Part shown: piece after piece, positions 8,598 to 19,136 of the stretch
How positions within the stretch are numbered: position 1 is the first letter of the stretch
Layout of the letters: each line of letters starts with the position of its first letter
Assembly (NCBI RefSeq): GCF_007362775.1
Contig: NZ_CP041692.1
Location: 4,402,001-4,466,000 of the forward strand
Length of the DNA stretch: 64,000 nt
Direction: 5' to 3'
Origin: Microlunatus elymi
GTDB lineage: Bacteria > Actinomycetota > Actinomycetes > Propionibacteriales > Propionibacteriaceae
Notes under the pieces: generated by a model
Told to the model about the DNA's origin: nothing
The model's input: only the letters and a program-made list of their open reading frames with translations
The model's database searches: none
Translations under genes and position numbers: made by a program

Positions 8598-9908
8598 TCA
8601 GCGGGGCAGATCCTCCAGCAGGTCGGTGACCAGAGCGGCGATCGGCGACCGTTCGGAGCGATGCAGGGTGACGTGGGCGAACAGCGGATGGCCCTTCAGC
8701 TTCTCCACCACCGCGACCACACCGTCGTGCCGGCCGACCCGCAGGTTGTCCCGCTGGGCGATGTCGTGGGTGAGCACCACCCGCGAGTTCTGCCCGATCC
8801 GCGACAGCACGGTCAGCAGCACGTTGCGTTCCAGGGACTGCGCCTCGTCCACGATCACGAACGCGTCGTGCAGCGACCGGCCGCGGATGTGGGTCAGTGG
8901 CAGCACCTCCAGCAGTCCGCGTTCCATCACCTCGTCGATGACCACCTTGGAGGTGACCGCGCCCAGGGTGTCGAAGACCGCCTGGGCCCAGGGGCCCATC
9001 TTCTCCCCCTCGGTGCCGGGCAGGTAGCCGAGCTCCTGACCGCCGACCGCGTAGAGCGGCCGGAAGACGATCACCTTGGAGTGCTGCTGGCGTTCCAGGA
9101 CGGCTTCCAGTCCGGCGCACAGGGCCAGCGCCGACTTGCCCGTGCCGGCCCGGCCGCCCATCGAGATGATGCCGACGCTCGGATCCAGCAGCAGGTCGAG
9201 CGCCACCCGCTGCTCGGCCGACCGGCCGTGGATGCCGAACGCGTCCCGGTCGGTGTTGATCAACTTCACGTCCTTGTCCGGTGTCACCCGGCCGAGCCCG
9301 GTCGCCGTACCGGTGCTGAGCACAACGCCTGTGTGGCAAGGAAGATCGCGCGCCTGATCAAGATCAACTCGACCGTGCTCGTACAGCCGATCAAGATCAT
9401 CACCGGTCACCGCGAGCTCGGCCATCCCGGTCCAGCCCGAGTCCGGTGACAGCTCAGCGCGATACTCCTCGGCGGCCAAGCCCACCGCCGAAGCCTTGAC
9501 CCGCATCGGCAGATCCTTGCTGACCAGCACCACGTCCCGGCCCTCACGGGAGTAGTTCAGTGCGACGGCCAGGATCCGGGAGTCGTTGTCGCCGAGCCGG
9601 AAACCTGCCGGCAGCGCCGTCGGATCGGTGTGGTTGAGCTCGACGTGGATGGTTCCGCCCTGATCATTCACCGGCACCGGCGCGTCCAATCGCCCGTACT
9701 GGATCCGCAGATCGTCCAGGCAGCGCAGGGCCTCGCGGGCGAAGTAGCCCAGCTCGGCGTGGTGCCGTTTGGCTTCCAGTTCGGTGATCACCACGACCGG
9801 CAACACGATGTCGTGTTCGGCGAAGCGACGGAGTGCATGAGGATCGCTCAACAGGACGGACGTGTCGATGACGTAGGTGCGTTGCTGAGCGGACGTTGCT
9901 GCTTGCAC
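8598..9908 (-). CDS. phoH2: PIN-PhoH fusion ATPase/RNase (PhoH2 type)
   Basis: The 436-residue protein joins an N-terminal PIN nuclease domain (about residues 10-140; [36 protein letters not shown] supply acidic residues) to a PhoH P-loop ATPase domain (about 225-425; Walker [10 protein letters not shown], Walker [13 protein letters not shown]). This is the PhoH2 arrangement; the mycobacterial protein is reported as an ATP-dependent RNA helicase/RNase. Mycobacterial phoH2 is preceded by a small antitoxin gene, but none is convincing here. Several Asp-Leu-Asp stretches use GAT/CTT codons that create GATC motifs. Confidence 0.94.
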   Translation of the reverse strand: MQAATSAQQRTYVIDTSVLLSDPHALRRFAEHDIVLPVVVITELEAKRHHAELGYFAREALRCLDDLRIQYGRLDAPVPVNDQGGTIHVELNHTDPTALPAGFRLGDNDSRILAVALNYSREGRDVVLVSKDLPMRVKASAVGLAAEEYRAELSPDSGWTGMAELAVTGDDLDRLYEHGRVDLDQARDLPCHTGVVLSTGTATGLGRVTPDKDVKLINTDRDAFGIHGRSAEQRVALDLLLDPSVGIISMGGRAGTGKSALALCAGLEAVLERQQHSKVIVFRPLYAVGGQELGYLPGTEGEKMGPWAQAVFDTLGAVTSKVVIDEVMERGLLEVLPLTHIRGRSLHDAFVIVDEAQSLERNVLLTVLSRIGQNSRVVLTHDIAQRDNLRVGRHDGVVAVVEKLKGHPLFAHVTLHRSERSPIAALVTDLLEDLPR

Positions 9909-10134
9909 GATCGGTCCTCACTGGGGGCCGCGCGACACCGTCACCCGGCCCCACGGTTCACGTGGTCGGCCGGGGTGGACACCAGTTCGTCGTTGAGCCG
10001 GCTGTCCGTTGACATGCTGGCGCTCGAAGCATCAACTGCCTCCCCGACGAGGCACTTCCCCATGCCTCGCGCCACCCACGCTAATCCGCCTTCGGCCCAG
10101 CTCAGCGCAAGCGGCGGGCGTGTCGCCCTCTCTC

Positions 10135-10188
10135 CCGAGTTGTCAGTCGGTGGTTTGGCTGTAGCCACAGCAGCGACTGACAACTCGG
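10135..10188. repeat. 54-nt nested palindromic repeat, copy A
   Basis: Perfect 15-bp outer arms (CCGAGTTGTCAGTCG / its complement) surround a central 12-bp palindrome TGGCTGTAGCCA at 10156-10167. It lies just after the stop of the DMT-type transporter. The minus strand is open in one frame across the whole unit. Same size and layout as copies at 31032 and 31348. Confidence 0.85.
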
Positions 10189-10193
10189 CTGAA

Positions 10194-11120
10194 TCAGCGG
10201 CGTACGAGGGCGGCGACGGCGACACCGACCAGGGTGAGGGCGCAGCCGACCAGGTCGAGGGTGGTCAGCCCCGCCCCGGTCGGGACCACCAACTCGACCA
10301 GCACCGAGCCGATCAGCTGTCCGGCGATCGCGGTCAGGCCGAGCAGCAGCACGCCGACCCAGCGCACGACGACCGCGGCGGCGGCGATGAACACCACCCC
10401 GAACAGACCGCCGAGGTAGAGCCACGGATTGCTCGGCAGCGCCGCCGGCCGGCCCTGGATCAGGACGCTGACCGCGGTGGCGATGATCAGCGCAACGGTG
10501 CCGACACCGAAGTTGATCGACGCCGCGACGATCGGTCCGCCGACCACGCCGACCCGGCCGTTGATCGCCTGCTGCCAGGCCATCCCGAAGCCGGCGATCG
10601 CCGGCAACAGCGCCAGCACGTACGCCTGGGGTCCGGCGTGACCGAGACCGCCTGCACTCGCGATCACCACCGCCAGCAAAGCGATCCCGGCGCCGAGGGC
10701 GCGGCCGACGGTGATCGGCGCCTTGCCGGCCGGCCCGAGACCGATCCGGTCGACCCACAGGCTGCTGATCAACTGTCCACCGACCACCGCGACGGTGAAG
10801 GTGGCCACTCCGATCGCGGTCACCGCCAGCCCCTGCGCGGTGACCAGGAAGGCGCCGGAGACGCCGCCCATCAGCTGCCACCAGACCAGCCGGCGATCGG
10901 CCACCGCCGCTCGTACGGCCGAAAGCCGGCCGCGGGTCCTCCGGTTGCAGGCGAGGATGATGATCAAGACCAGCAGCCCGGTGAGAAAGCTGATCAGCGC
11001 CGCCGCGATGCCGTTGTGCAGTTCGGTGCCGAGCGCGCCGTTGATCCGCGACTGGATCGCGATGAACGCGCCGGTGATGAACGCGACCACCAGACCGACC
11101 GCGCGCAGTTGGGTACGCAC
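10194..11120 (-). CDS. DMT-family membrane transporter (YdcZ/DUF606-like tandem)
   Basis: Integral membrane protein of 308 residues with about ten hydrophobic helices in two similar halves, each opening with a pattern like GAFIAIQSRINGALG and AWQQAINGRVGVVGG. This internal duplication is characteristic of the DUF606/YdcZ branch of drug/metabolite transporters. Substrate unknown. The start is a GTG at 11120, 5 bp after the prenyl-transferase stop, so the two genes form an operon. A 54-nt palindromic repeat follows its stop. Confidence 0.88.
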   Translation of the reverse strand: MRTQLRAVGLVVAFITGAFIAIQSRINGALGTELHNGIAAALISFLTGLLVLIIILACNRRTRGRLSAVRAAVADRRLVWWQLMGGVSGAFLVTAQGLAVTAIGVATFTVAVVGGQLISSLWVDRIGLGPAGKAPITVGRALGAGIALLAVVIASAGGLGHAGPQAYVLALLPAIAGFGMAWQQAINGRVGVVGGPIVAASINFGVGTVALIIATAVSVLIQGRPAALPSNPWLYLGGLFGVVFIAAAAVVVRWVGVLLLGLTAIAGQLIGSVLVELVVPTGAGLTTLDLVGCALTLVGVAVAALVRR

Positions 11121-11125
11121 GCCGG

Positions 11126-11932
11126 CTACTTGCCGAACCGGCGTTCGCGTTGGTTGTAGGCGCGCAGCGCGCGGATGAAGTCGACCTTGCGGAAGTCCGG
11201 CCAGAGGGCTTCGCAGAAGTAGAACTCGCTGTGCGCCGACTGCCACATCAGGAAGCCGGACAACCGTTGCTCGCCCGAGGTCCGGATGATCAGGTCCGGG
11301 TCGGGTTGACCCGCGGTGTAGAGGTGATCGGCGATGTTGTCGATCTCCAGGGTCTCGGCCAGCTCGCCGATCGTCATCCCCTCTTTGGCCTTCTGGGCCA
11401 GCAGCGAGCGGAAGGCGTCGCGCAGCTCGTGCCGGCCGCCGTACGAGACGGCGATGTTGATCATCATCCCGTCGACGTCGCGGGTGTCGGCCTCGGCGCG
11501 GCGGAACACCTCGGCCGACTCGGCCGGGATCAGATCCAGCGCGCCGACCGGATGCACCCGCCAGTGCCGGGACTTGGCCAGGTCGGTGACGAGCTGCTCG
11601 ATCACCTGCAACAACGGGCCGAGTTCCTCCCGATCGCGGGAGAAATTCTCGGTGGAGAGCACCCACAGGGTGACGATCGGGATCTTGACCTCGTCACACC
11701 AGGCAACGAACTCCTTCAGCTTGTCAGCGCCGGCACGGTAGCCGACCGCCAGCGGTTGGCCTGGCGCGTTCGCCCTGGCCCAGCGCCGGTTGCCGTCGGC
11801 GAGCACCGCCACGTGCTGCGGAAGTTGATCATGGTCCAGTTCGGCGATCAGCCGGTGTTCGTAGGTGGAGTAGAGCCAGCTCGACGGACGCAGGCGGTCG
11901 ACGACCTCGCGCAGCTGCTCCACTCGTGACAC
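11126..11932 (-). CDS. Short-chain Z-isoprenyl diphosphate synthase (UppS family)
   Basis: Cis-prenyltransferase of 268 residues using isopentenyl and allylic diphosphates in lipid-carrier synthesis. Family blocks are visible: VAVLADGNRRWAR (catalytic Asp, diphosphate-binding Arg), TLWVLSTENFSR, INIAVSYGGRHEL, and DLIIRTSGEQRLSGFLMWQ with FYFCEALWPDF. The substitution of LADGNRRWA for the usual MDGNGRWA matches the mycobacterial Rv1086-type short-chain synthases rather than long-chain UppS, so a (Z)-farnesyl-like product is likely. A GTG at 11932 is chosen because upstream sequence does not resemble the family. First gene of an operon with the DMT transporter. Confidence 0.92.
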   Translation of the reverse strand: MSRVEQLREVVDRLRPSSWLYSTYEHRLIAELDHDQLPQHVAVLADGNRRWARANAPGQPLAVGYRAGADKLKEFVAWCDEVKIPIVTLWVLSTENFSRDREELGPLLQVIEQLVTDLAKSRHWRVHPVGALDLIPAESAEVFRRAEADTRDVDGMMINIAVSYGGRHELRDAFRSLLAQKAKEGMTIGELAETLEIDNIADHLYTAGQPDPDLIIRTSGEQRLSGFLMWQSAHSEFYFCEALWPDFRKVDFIRALRAYNQRERRFGK

Positions 11933-11983
11933 GCACCGCAGACTACGCCGCCCGACGTCTTTCGGCGCGCTTGCCTCACCACG

Positions 11984-12062
11984 TACGGTGAAGTCCCGGT
12001 TACGGTGAAGTCCTCGCACCTGGCGATCGCTCGTGCTGAGAACCGGTCGCTCGTGTTGAGAA
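11984..12062 (+). repeat. Two pairs of short tandem direct repeats in the hlyIII leader
   Basis: TACGGTGAAGTCC occurs at 11984-11996 and 12001-12013. TCGCTCGTG(C/T)TGAGAA occurs at 12027-12042 and 12047-12062. Both pairs sit in the 145-bp gap between the divergent Z-prenyl synthase and hlyIII; they could be recent duplications or repeated regulator half-sites. Confidence 0.7.
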
Positions 12063-12076
12063 AGAAGGAGGGCCCG

Positions 12077-12793
12077 ATGGCCACCAGTCACGAACCGCAG
12101 GTGGTCCGCTCGCGCGCCTCCGCCGATGCGCGGCAGCTCCCGCCGCTGGGCGTCGAGCTGGTCAAGCCGCGGCTGCGGGGCTGGTTGCACGCGGCCATCA
12201 CCCCGCTCGCCGTCGCCGCCGGCATCGTCCTGATCTGCCTGTCACCGACCACCGCGGGCAAGGTCGGCGGAGGTGTGTTCCTGGCCGCCGCGGTGCTGCT
12301 CTTCGGCACCAGCGCGCTGTTCCACCGATTCAGTTGGGGCGTGGTCAGTTTCGGCATCCTGCGCCGGCTCGACCACTCCAACATCTACATCTTCATCGCC
12401 GCCTCGTACACACCGTTCGCACTGCTGTTGCTGGACCGGCGATCGAGCACCGTGTTGCTGTTGGTGATCTGGAGCGCGGCGGTGCTCGGGCTGCTGTTCC
12501 GTACGTTCTGGCTGAGCGCGCCGCGGTGGCTCTACACCGCGCTGTACGTGGTCACCGGCTGTGCTGCGATCGGCTGGCTGCCGCAATTCGGGTCAGCAGG
12601 CGGTCCGGCCGTGTTGACGTTGATCTTGATCGGCGGCGGCCTGTACGTGGCCGGTGCGCTGGTCTACGCGCTGCGCCGGCCGGATCCGTGGCCGCGCTGG
12701 TTCGGCTTCCATGAGGTCTTCCACTCCTGCACCATCGGCGCCTTCATCAGCCACTACATCGCCATCTCCCTGGTCAGCTACTCGGCGACCTGA
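12077..12793 (+). CDS. Hemolysin III / PAQR-family membrane protein
   Basis: Seven-helix membrane protein of 238 residues of the hemolysin III (YqfA/PAQR) family, which in eukaryotes includes metal-dependent ceramidase-like receptors. Conserved metal-site elements are present: SALFHRFSW after helix 2, LDHSNIYIFIAASYTP, and GFHEVFHSCTIGAFISHY in the last helix with two His. Despite the name, a haemolytic role is not established. The start at 12077 follows AAGGAGG. It converges on a MarR regulator with 3 bp between stops. The mycobacterial counterpart, from memory, is Rv1085c. Confidence 0.93.
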   Translation: MATSHEPQVVRSRASADARQLPPLGVELVKPRLRGWLHAAITPLAVAAGIVLICLSPTTAGKVGGGVFLAAAVLLFGTSALFHRFSWGVVSFGILRRLDHSNIYIFIAASYTPFALLLLDRRSSTVLLLVIWSAAVLGLLFRTFWLSAPRWLYTALYVVTGCAAIGWLPQFGSAGGPAVLTLILIGGGLYVAGALVYALRRPDPWPRWFGFHEVFHSCTIGAFISHYIAISLVSYSAT

Positions 12794-12796
12794 CGG

Positions 12797-13252
12797 TCAG
12801 ACCAGCCCGCCGATCCCGTCCAGCCGCAGCGCGCTGCTGCCAGCCAGTTCGGCCAGGTCGTCCTGAAGTTGCCTCATCCGGCGGCGGCCGATCCTCACCG
12901 CCCACTCGGCCTGGATCTCGTCGAAGATGCGAGCGCTCTGGATCAGCATGTCCCGCCCGCGCGCCGTCGGCTTGATGATCTTCCGCCGGGCGTCGGCGGG
13001 GTCGGCGGTCACGCTCAGATAGCCCATGCCGACCAGCCGATCGACCGACTTGGCCGCCGCCTGCTTCGACACCCCCAACGTGCGGCCGACGTCGCTCACC
13101 GTCGCGCCCGCGCCGACCGCCTGCATCACGAATCCGTGCACCGCCCGGTGATCGTGATGGCCGGCCTCATCGAGGCGGCGATGGGTCTCGTCGATCAGTT
13201 CCCGGAACGCGCCGAACAGCAGCATCGGCAGTTCGTAACCCGGCCTGTCCAT
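12797..13252 (-). CDS. MarR-family transcriptional regulator
   Basis: A 151-residue winged-helix repressor-type protein. The recognition region reads ATVSDVGRTLGVSKQAAAKSVDRLVGMGYLSVTADPADARRK, including the beta-wing DARR motif of MarR proteins. It is divergent from an AhpD-like carboxymuconolactone decarboxylase gene, and the 107-bp gap holds two similar 15-bp palindromes that are its probable operators. This suggests autoregulation plus control of the neighbour in response to an oxidant or phenolic, by analogy. Confidence 0.93.
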   Translation of the reverse strand: MDRPGYELPMLLFGAFRELIDETHRRLDEAGHHDHRAVHGFVMQAVGAGATVSDVGRTLGVSKQAAAKSVDRLVGMGYLSVTADPADARRKIIKPTARGRDMLIQSARIFDEIQAEWAVRIGRRRMRQLQDDLAELAGSSALRLDGIGGLV

Positions 13253-13287
13253 CGCGATCCTTCCGTCCTCGCTGAAAGCTCTTGAAA

Positions 13288-13337
13288 GTCAACCAGGTTG
13301 ACTGTAGCTTGCTCTCATATTCGTCAACCACGTTGTC
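13288..13337. promoter_or_regulatory. Pair of MarR-type operator palindromes
   Basis: GTCAACCAGGTTGAC at 13288-13302 is a perfect palindrome around a central base (17 bp with flanks). GTCAACCACGTTGTC at 13323-13337 is a 13/15 copy, 35 bp centre to centre. The second ends 22 bp before the ATG of the AhpD-like gene, a position suited to repression. Confidence 0.75.
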
Positions 13338-13359
13338 TTTCTTGAGCGGAGACCCAGCG

Positions 13360-13863
13360 ATGCCTTTCCCAGTCCACAGCCTCGACAGCGCACCTGAGGA
13401 GTCTCGATCCTCGATGATCGCGATGGAGCGTGAGTTCGGCGCGATCCCGGTGCCGATCGCGAAGATGGCGACCTCACCGGAACTGCTGAACGGGTTCCTG
13501 GAAGCAACCCACGCCTTCGACCGAACGACCCTGCCGCCGATCGCCCGGGAGGTGATGATCATGACCGTGGCGGTCCGCAACGGCTGCCACACCTGCGTCG
13601 GCCTGCACGCCGCGGCCCTGCGCCGACTCGGCGCCGCCGAGTTGGTCGACCCACTACGTCACGACCAGGCGCTCCAAGATCAACAACTCGACGCGATCCG
13701 GGTCTTCACCCACCGATTGATGGACCGCACCGGCGCCGTCGAGGACTCCGACCTGACCGCCTTCCTGGACGCGGGCTACACCGAGCAGAACGCCCTGGAG
13801 GTCGTCTACGGCATCGGCGCCTACACCATGTCGACCTTCGCCAACCGACTGATCGGCGCCTGA
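13360..13863 (+). CDS. Carboxymuconolactone decarboxylase / AhpD-like protein
   Basis: A 167-residue all-helical protein of the carboxymuconolactone decarboxylase family. NGCHTCVGLHAAALRR contains the AhpD-type CxxC plus His motif, indicating thiol-dependent peroxidase or disulfide-reductase chemistry rather than decarboxylation. The start at 13360 has GAGCGGAGA upstream and leaves the promoter and operators free; an in-frame ATG at 13282 would run through them. Likely controlled by the divergent MarR protein. Confidence 0.9.
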   Translation: MPFPVHSLDSAPEESRSSMIAMEREFGAIPVPIAKMATSPELLNGFLEATHAFDRTTLPPIAREVMIMTVAVRNGCHTCVGLHAAALRRLGAAELVDPLRHDQALQDQQLDAIRVFTHRLMDRTGAVEDSDLTAFLDAGYTEQNALEVVYGIGAYTMSTFANRLIGA

Positions 13864-13874
13864 GCCCCGCCCTC

Positions 13875-13912
13875 CCGACAAGGCACGCGTCACAACGCGC
13901 TATAGCGCTTCC

Positions 13913-13929
<17 letters not shown>
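13875..13929. repeat. Nested palindromic repeat, copy D (degenerate left arm)
   Basis: The right arm CGCTGACAGGTCGG and the perfect central palindrome GCGCTATAGCGC (13897-13908) match copy C in spacing. The left arm CCGACAAGGCACGCG has diverged. It sits at a convergent gene junction and overlaps the last codons and stop of the DUF255 gene. Confidence 0.7.
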
Positions 13930-15958
<2,029 letters not shown>

Positions 15959-16061
15959 GCCTCCACCCTGCCACGTCCCGTCCGACGAAGATCATGATCA
16001 CTTGACGCCCGCCCGGGTAAGTGCAAACGTGCAGGAGGTCACCGGTTGAAAGGACGGTCCC

Positions 16062-17513
16062 ATGACGGAGCGGTCATCGGATCCTGGAGCCAAGATCGTC
16101 ACCCGCGGGCCACTACGGAAGAAGCCGATCGGCCCGGCGCACTTCGAGACCGGGCTGGAAAGATCGATCGGCCTCTGGCAGTTGACCGCGATCGGGCTGG
16201 GAGCCATCATAGGCGCCGGCATCTTCGCCTTGGCCGGCACCGTGGCCAAGAACGACGCCGGTCCCGCGGTGACCATCTCCTTCGTCATCGCCGGCATCGC
16301 CAGCGCCTGCGCGGCGTTCTCGTACGCAGAATTCGGCGGCATGATCCCGCGCTCGGGGTCGGCCTACACCTACGGCTACGCGACGCTGGGTGAGGCCGTC
16401 GGCTGGTTCATCGGCTGGGACCTGCTGCTGGAGTACACCGCGATCGTGGCGGTGGTGGCGATCGGTGTTTCGCAGTACGTCGGCTACCTGTTCACCAGTT
16501 TCGGTGTGGATCTGCCGGCCTGGATGCTCGGCGCTCCGGGCACCGGGCCGGGGCATCGGATCGACCTGTTCGCGGTGATCCTGTGCATCGGAGTCGCCGC
16601 GCTGCTCAACCGCGGCATCAAGTCCGGTGCACGGACCGAGTTCTGGCTGGTGTTCATCAAGATCGCGATCGTGCTGGCGGTGATCATCGTCGGCGCCTTC
16701 TACATCAAGCCCTCGAATCTGACGCCCTACTTCCCGTACGGCTTCGGCGGCGCGGTCACCGGAGCGGCCACGGTGTTCTTCGCCGTGTTCGGTTACGACG
16801 CGATGAGTACGGCGGCGGAGGAGTCCAAGAGTGCGGAGCGGAATCTGCCCAAGGCGGTGATGCTGTCGCTCGCCATCGCCATGGTGCTGTACCTGCTGGC
16901 GGCTACCGTGCTGACCGGCATCCAGAAGTACACCGACCTTTCGGACTCGGCGGCCTTCGCGTTCGCGTTCGAGGCGGTCGGCCAGCCCGTGTTCGCCAAG
17001 GTGGTCGCCGTCGGCGCGATCATCGGCATCTTCACCGTGCTGTTCTCGTTCACGCTGGGGGCGTCCCGGGTCTGGTTCGCGATGAGTCGGGACGGGCTGT
17101 TGCCACGGTGGTTCAGTCACACCAACGCCAAGCGATCACCGGACCGGCCGGTGTGGATCGTCGGCATCGTGGCCGCCGGCATCGGCGGATTCGTGCCGAT
17201 CGGCAGCGCGGCCGAACTCACCAACATCGGCATCCTGCTGGCGTTCGTGGTGGTGTCGGTCTCGGTGATCGTGTTGCGGTACCGGCGACCGGAGGTGCCG
17301 CGGACGTTCCGCCTGCCGTTCATGCCGGTGACGCCGATCCTGGGCATCATCTTCTCGATCTGGCTGGTCACCAAGCTGCAGCCGATCACCTGGCTACGCT
17401 TCGTGATCTGGTTCATCATCGGCGCGCTGATCTACATCTTCTACAGCTACCGGCACTCCCGGCTCGCCCACGGCGAGGTGGTCGACGAGGAACCGCCGAC
17501 ACCACGAAGTTGA
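16062..17513 (+). CDS. APC-superfamily amino acid permease (cationic amino acid transporter-like)
   Basis: A 483-residue protein with about twelve transmembrane helices. The signature IGLWQLTAIGLGAIIGAGIFALAG in helix 1 and AAFSYAEFGGMIPRSGSAYTYGY in helix 3 identify an APC permease of the CAT/YfnA branch, with FFAVFGYDAMSTAAEES in helix 6. It probably imports a basic or neutral amino acid with protons; substrate cannot be deduced. The ATG at 16062 follows GAAAGGACG. Monocistronic. Confidence 0.92.
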   Translation: MTERSSDPGAKIVTRGPLRKKPIGPAHFETGLERSIGLWQLTAIGLGAIIGAGIFALAGTVAKNDAGPAVTISFVIAGIASACAAFSYAEFGGMIPRSGSAYTYGYATLGEAVGWFIGWDLLLEYTAIVAVVAIGVSQYVGYLFTSFGVDLPAWMLGAPGTGPGHRIDLFAVILCIGVAALLNRGIKSGARTEFWLVFIKIAIVLAVIIVGAFYIKPSNLTPYFPYGFGGAVTGAATVFFAVFGYDAMSTAAEESKSAERNLPKAVMLSLAIAMVLYLLAATVLTGIQKYTDLSDSAAFAFAFEAVGQPVFAKVVAVGAIIGIFTVLFSFTLGASRVWFAMSRDGLLPRWFSHTNAKRSPDRPVWIVGIVAAGIGGFVPIGSAAELTNIGILLAFVVVSVSVIVLRYRRPEVPRTFRLPFMPVTPILGIIFSIWLVTKLQPITWLRFVIWFIIGALIYIFYSYRHSRLAHGEVVDEEPPTPRS

Positions 17514-17523
17514 TCTTCGCGGG

Positions 17524-17892
17524 TCAGCTGGGCCGACGTAGCCGGCCGGCGAGCTTCATCGGCGCCTGGATGCAGTAGGAGTCGGTGAGCAGCTCGCGCA
17601 ACTCACGCCAGTCCGTCTCCCGGTCCAGCACCAGACCGACCACGTTGCTGCCCCAGTCGGTCTTGAAGTACGGCGGCCCGAGATGCTCGAAGGCGGCGAC
17701 CTCGTCCGGCTCGGCCCGAAAGGTGATCCGGAAAAGCTGATCCTCGCCGCCGAACACGTGCGCGACCGTCTGCTGACGAATCCGCCAGCAGACGCCGATC
17801 CAGGCATCCTGCTCGATGCACTCGGGAAACCTGTCGATCACGGTACGGATCCGGCGCAGCAGAGCAGCGGGGACCTCGGGACGTTCAGCCAC
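17524..17892 (-). CDS. MmcQ/YjbR-family protein
   Basis: A 122-residue protein with the YjbR fold pattern: RRIRTVIDRFPECIEQDAW near the start, QQTVAHVFGGEDQLFRITF in the middle, and VVGLVLDRETDWRELRELLTDSYCIQAP at the end. Family members have a DNA-binding-like fold but no established role. The GTG at 17892 is chosen since upstream codons do not fit the family; the exact start is uncertain. Confidence 0.8.
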   Translation of the reverse strand: MAERPEVPAALLRRIRTVIDRFPECIEQDAWIGVCWRIRQQTVAHVFGGEDQLFRITFRAEPDEVAAFEHLGPPYFKTDWGSNVVGLVLDRETDWRELRELLTDSYCIQAPMKLAGRLRRPS

Positions 17893-17960
17893 GAAGACCA
17901 GTCTGACCGCGACCACTGACAGCGCGACCGGATGAGCAAAGACCGAACACGTGCCCCTGG

Positions 17961-19025
17961 CTAGGCGGCCTGCTGTTCGTGGTCGAGTTGGATGTTGAAG
18001 AGGGCTTGGACACAGTTGTTGAGGTCGAAGCGTTCGCCGTACTGTTTCGGCCAGATGACCTTGGCTTCGGGATCGCCGAGGTGGGTGACGTGATCGACGT
18101 TGGCGGGTTGCTCGCGGGTCAGCTCGCGCAGTAGCCGCTCGGCGGTGCGGGCGCGCCAGCCGGTGGTGAGGACGGGTTCGCCGTCGGGCATGGTGAATTG
18201 CCAATGGTCGGCGGATTCTTCGCCGATCTGGCCGGATTCTCTGCTGCTGGTTCGGTCGCTGATGGTGATTCCGCCTTCGTGGCAGGTGGTGTGGTGGAAT
18301 CGGCAGAGCAGGATCAGGTTCGCCAGGTCGGTCTTGCCGCCGCGGGCCCAGCTGATGATGTGGTGGGCTTCCAGGTGCCGACGCTGATGGCAGCCCGGGA
18401 ATTGGCAGCTGGCTCGGTCGCGGATCATCAGTGCTCGGCGTTGGGGCTTGGAGACCAGGCGGCGAGAGCGGCCGAGTGCGAGCGGGGTGCCGTGTCGGTC
18501 CAGGATGATGCCCAGAACGTTGGCAGTGCAGGTCAGACGTTCTGCGGTGGCCGGCTCGATCGCGCCGATCCCGCGGATGGTGCACACCTGAGCCGGCATC
18601 GCCGATGCCGGAAATCCTGCCTGGCCGGGAGTTCCCGACGTTCCCGCGGGAACGTCCGGAGCAGTCGCGCCTGCAGCGGCGAGTTGTTCGGCGCCGACCT
18701 CGAACGCGGCTCCCAGCGTCGGCATCTGACGCAGCGCTCGCGCGACCCGAACATGCTCGCGCGCCACGCCGGGCGACATCGAACAGGTGAACGCTACCCA
18801 GTGCGCCACCGACTTCACGCCACTGAGGATCCCCAGACCGCCACCGGCATCGAACCGACCGATCAACTCGATCAATCGAAACGAAGCCTGCGCCTCCTGC
18901 GCAGCCCGAGCGCAGATCTGTGCCGACAACGCATCCAACTGTGTCGGCGTCAACCGCTCCGCCGGACCCGCCTCGGCCGCCGTTGTCCCGTTCGTTGTTG
19001 TCCCGAACGTTGTTGTCATTGTCAT
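17961..19025 (-). CDS. DUF222/HNH endonuclease-domain protein, shortened
   Basis: A 354-residue protein of the actinobacterial DUF222-HNH family. The N-terminal part (RLIELIGRFDAGGGLGILSGVKSVAHWVAF, REHVRVARALRQMPTLGAAF) is standard DUF222. The C-terminal HNH domain has RDRASCQFPGCHQRRHLEAHHIISWARGG and LCRFHH. Compared with family members I would expect a further 80-120 residues between LGAAF and the ATAERL segment; a low-complexity Ala/Gly/Pro stretch stands there instead. This suggests an internal deletion, though the nuclease domain remains intact. Such genes are often multicopy, and biological role is unknown. Confidence 0.85.
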   Translation of the reverse strand: MTMTTTFGTTTNGTTAAEAGPAERLTPTQLDALSAQICARAAQEAQASFRLIELIGRFDAGGGLGILSGVKSVAHWVAFTCSMSPGVAREHVRVARALRQMPTLGAAFEVGAEQLAAAGATAPDVPAGTSGTPGQAGFPASAMPAQVCTIRGIGAIEPATAERLTCTANVLGIILDRHGTPLALGRSRRLVSKPQRRALMIRDRASCQFPGCHQRRHLEAHHIISWARGGKTDLANLILLCRFHHTTCHEGGITISDRTSSRESGQIGEESADHWQFTMPDGEPVLTTGWRARTAERLLRELTREQPANVDHVTHLGDPEAKVIWPKQYGERFDLNNCVQALFNIQLDHEQQAA

Positions 19026-19136
19026 GCCGATGTCCCCCTCGACGCCGTCACCAAACCCTTGCCCGTAACGGAATCCAAGCAGCCGCCACCGACACTCCTC
19101 CGCTCTCGTGATCCGAGCGCGGCGTTCGGGGTCGGG

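Noticed and set aside
9941-10225. Minus-strand open frame of 94 codons upstream of phoH2, a possible antitoxin
   Set aside because: It reads straight through palindromic repeat copy A, overlaps the end of the transporter gene, has no ribosome-binding site or family resemblance, and its composition is typical of non-coding high-GC DNA.
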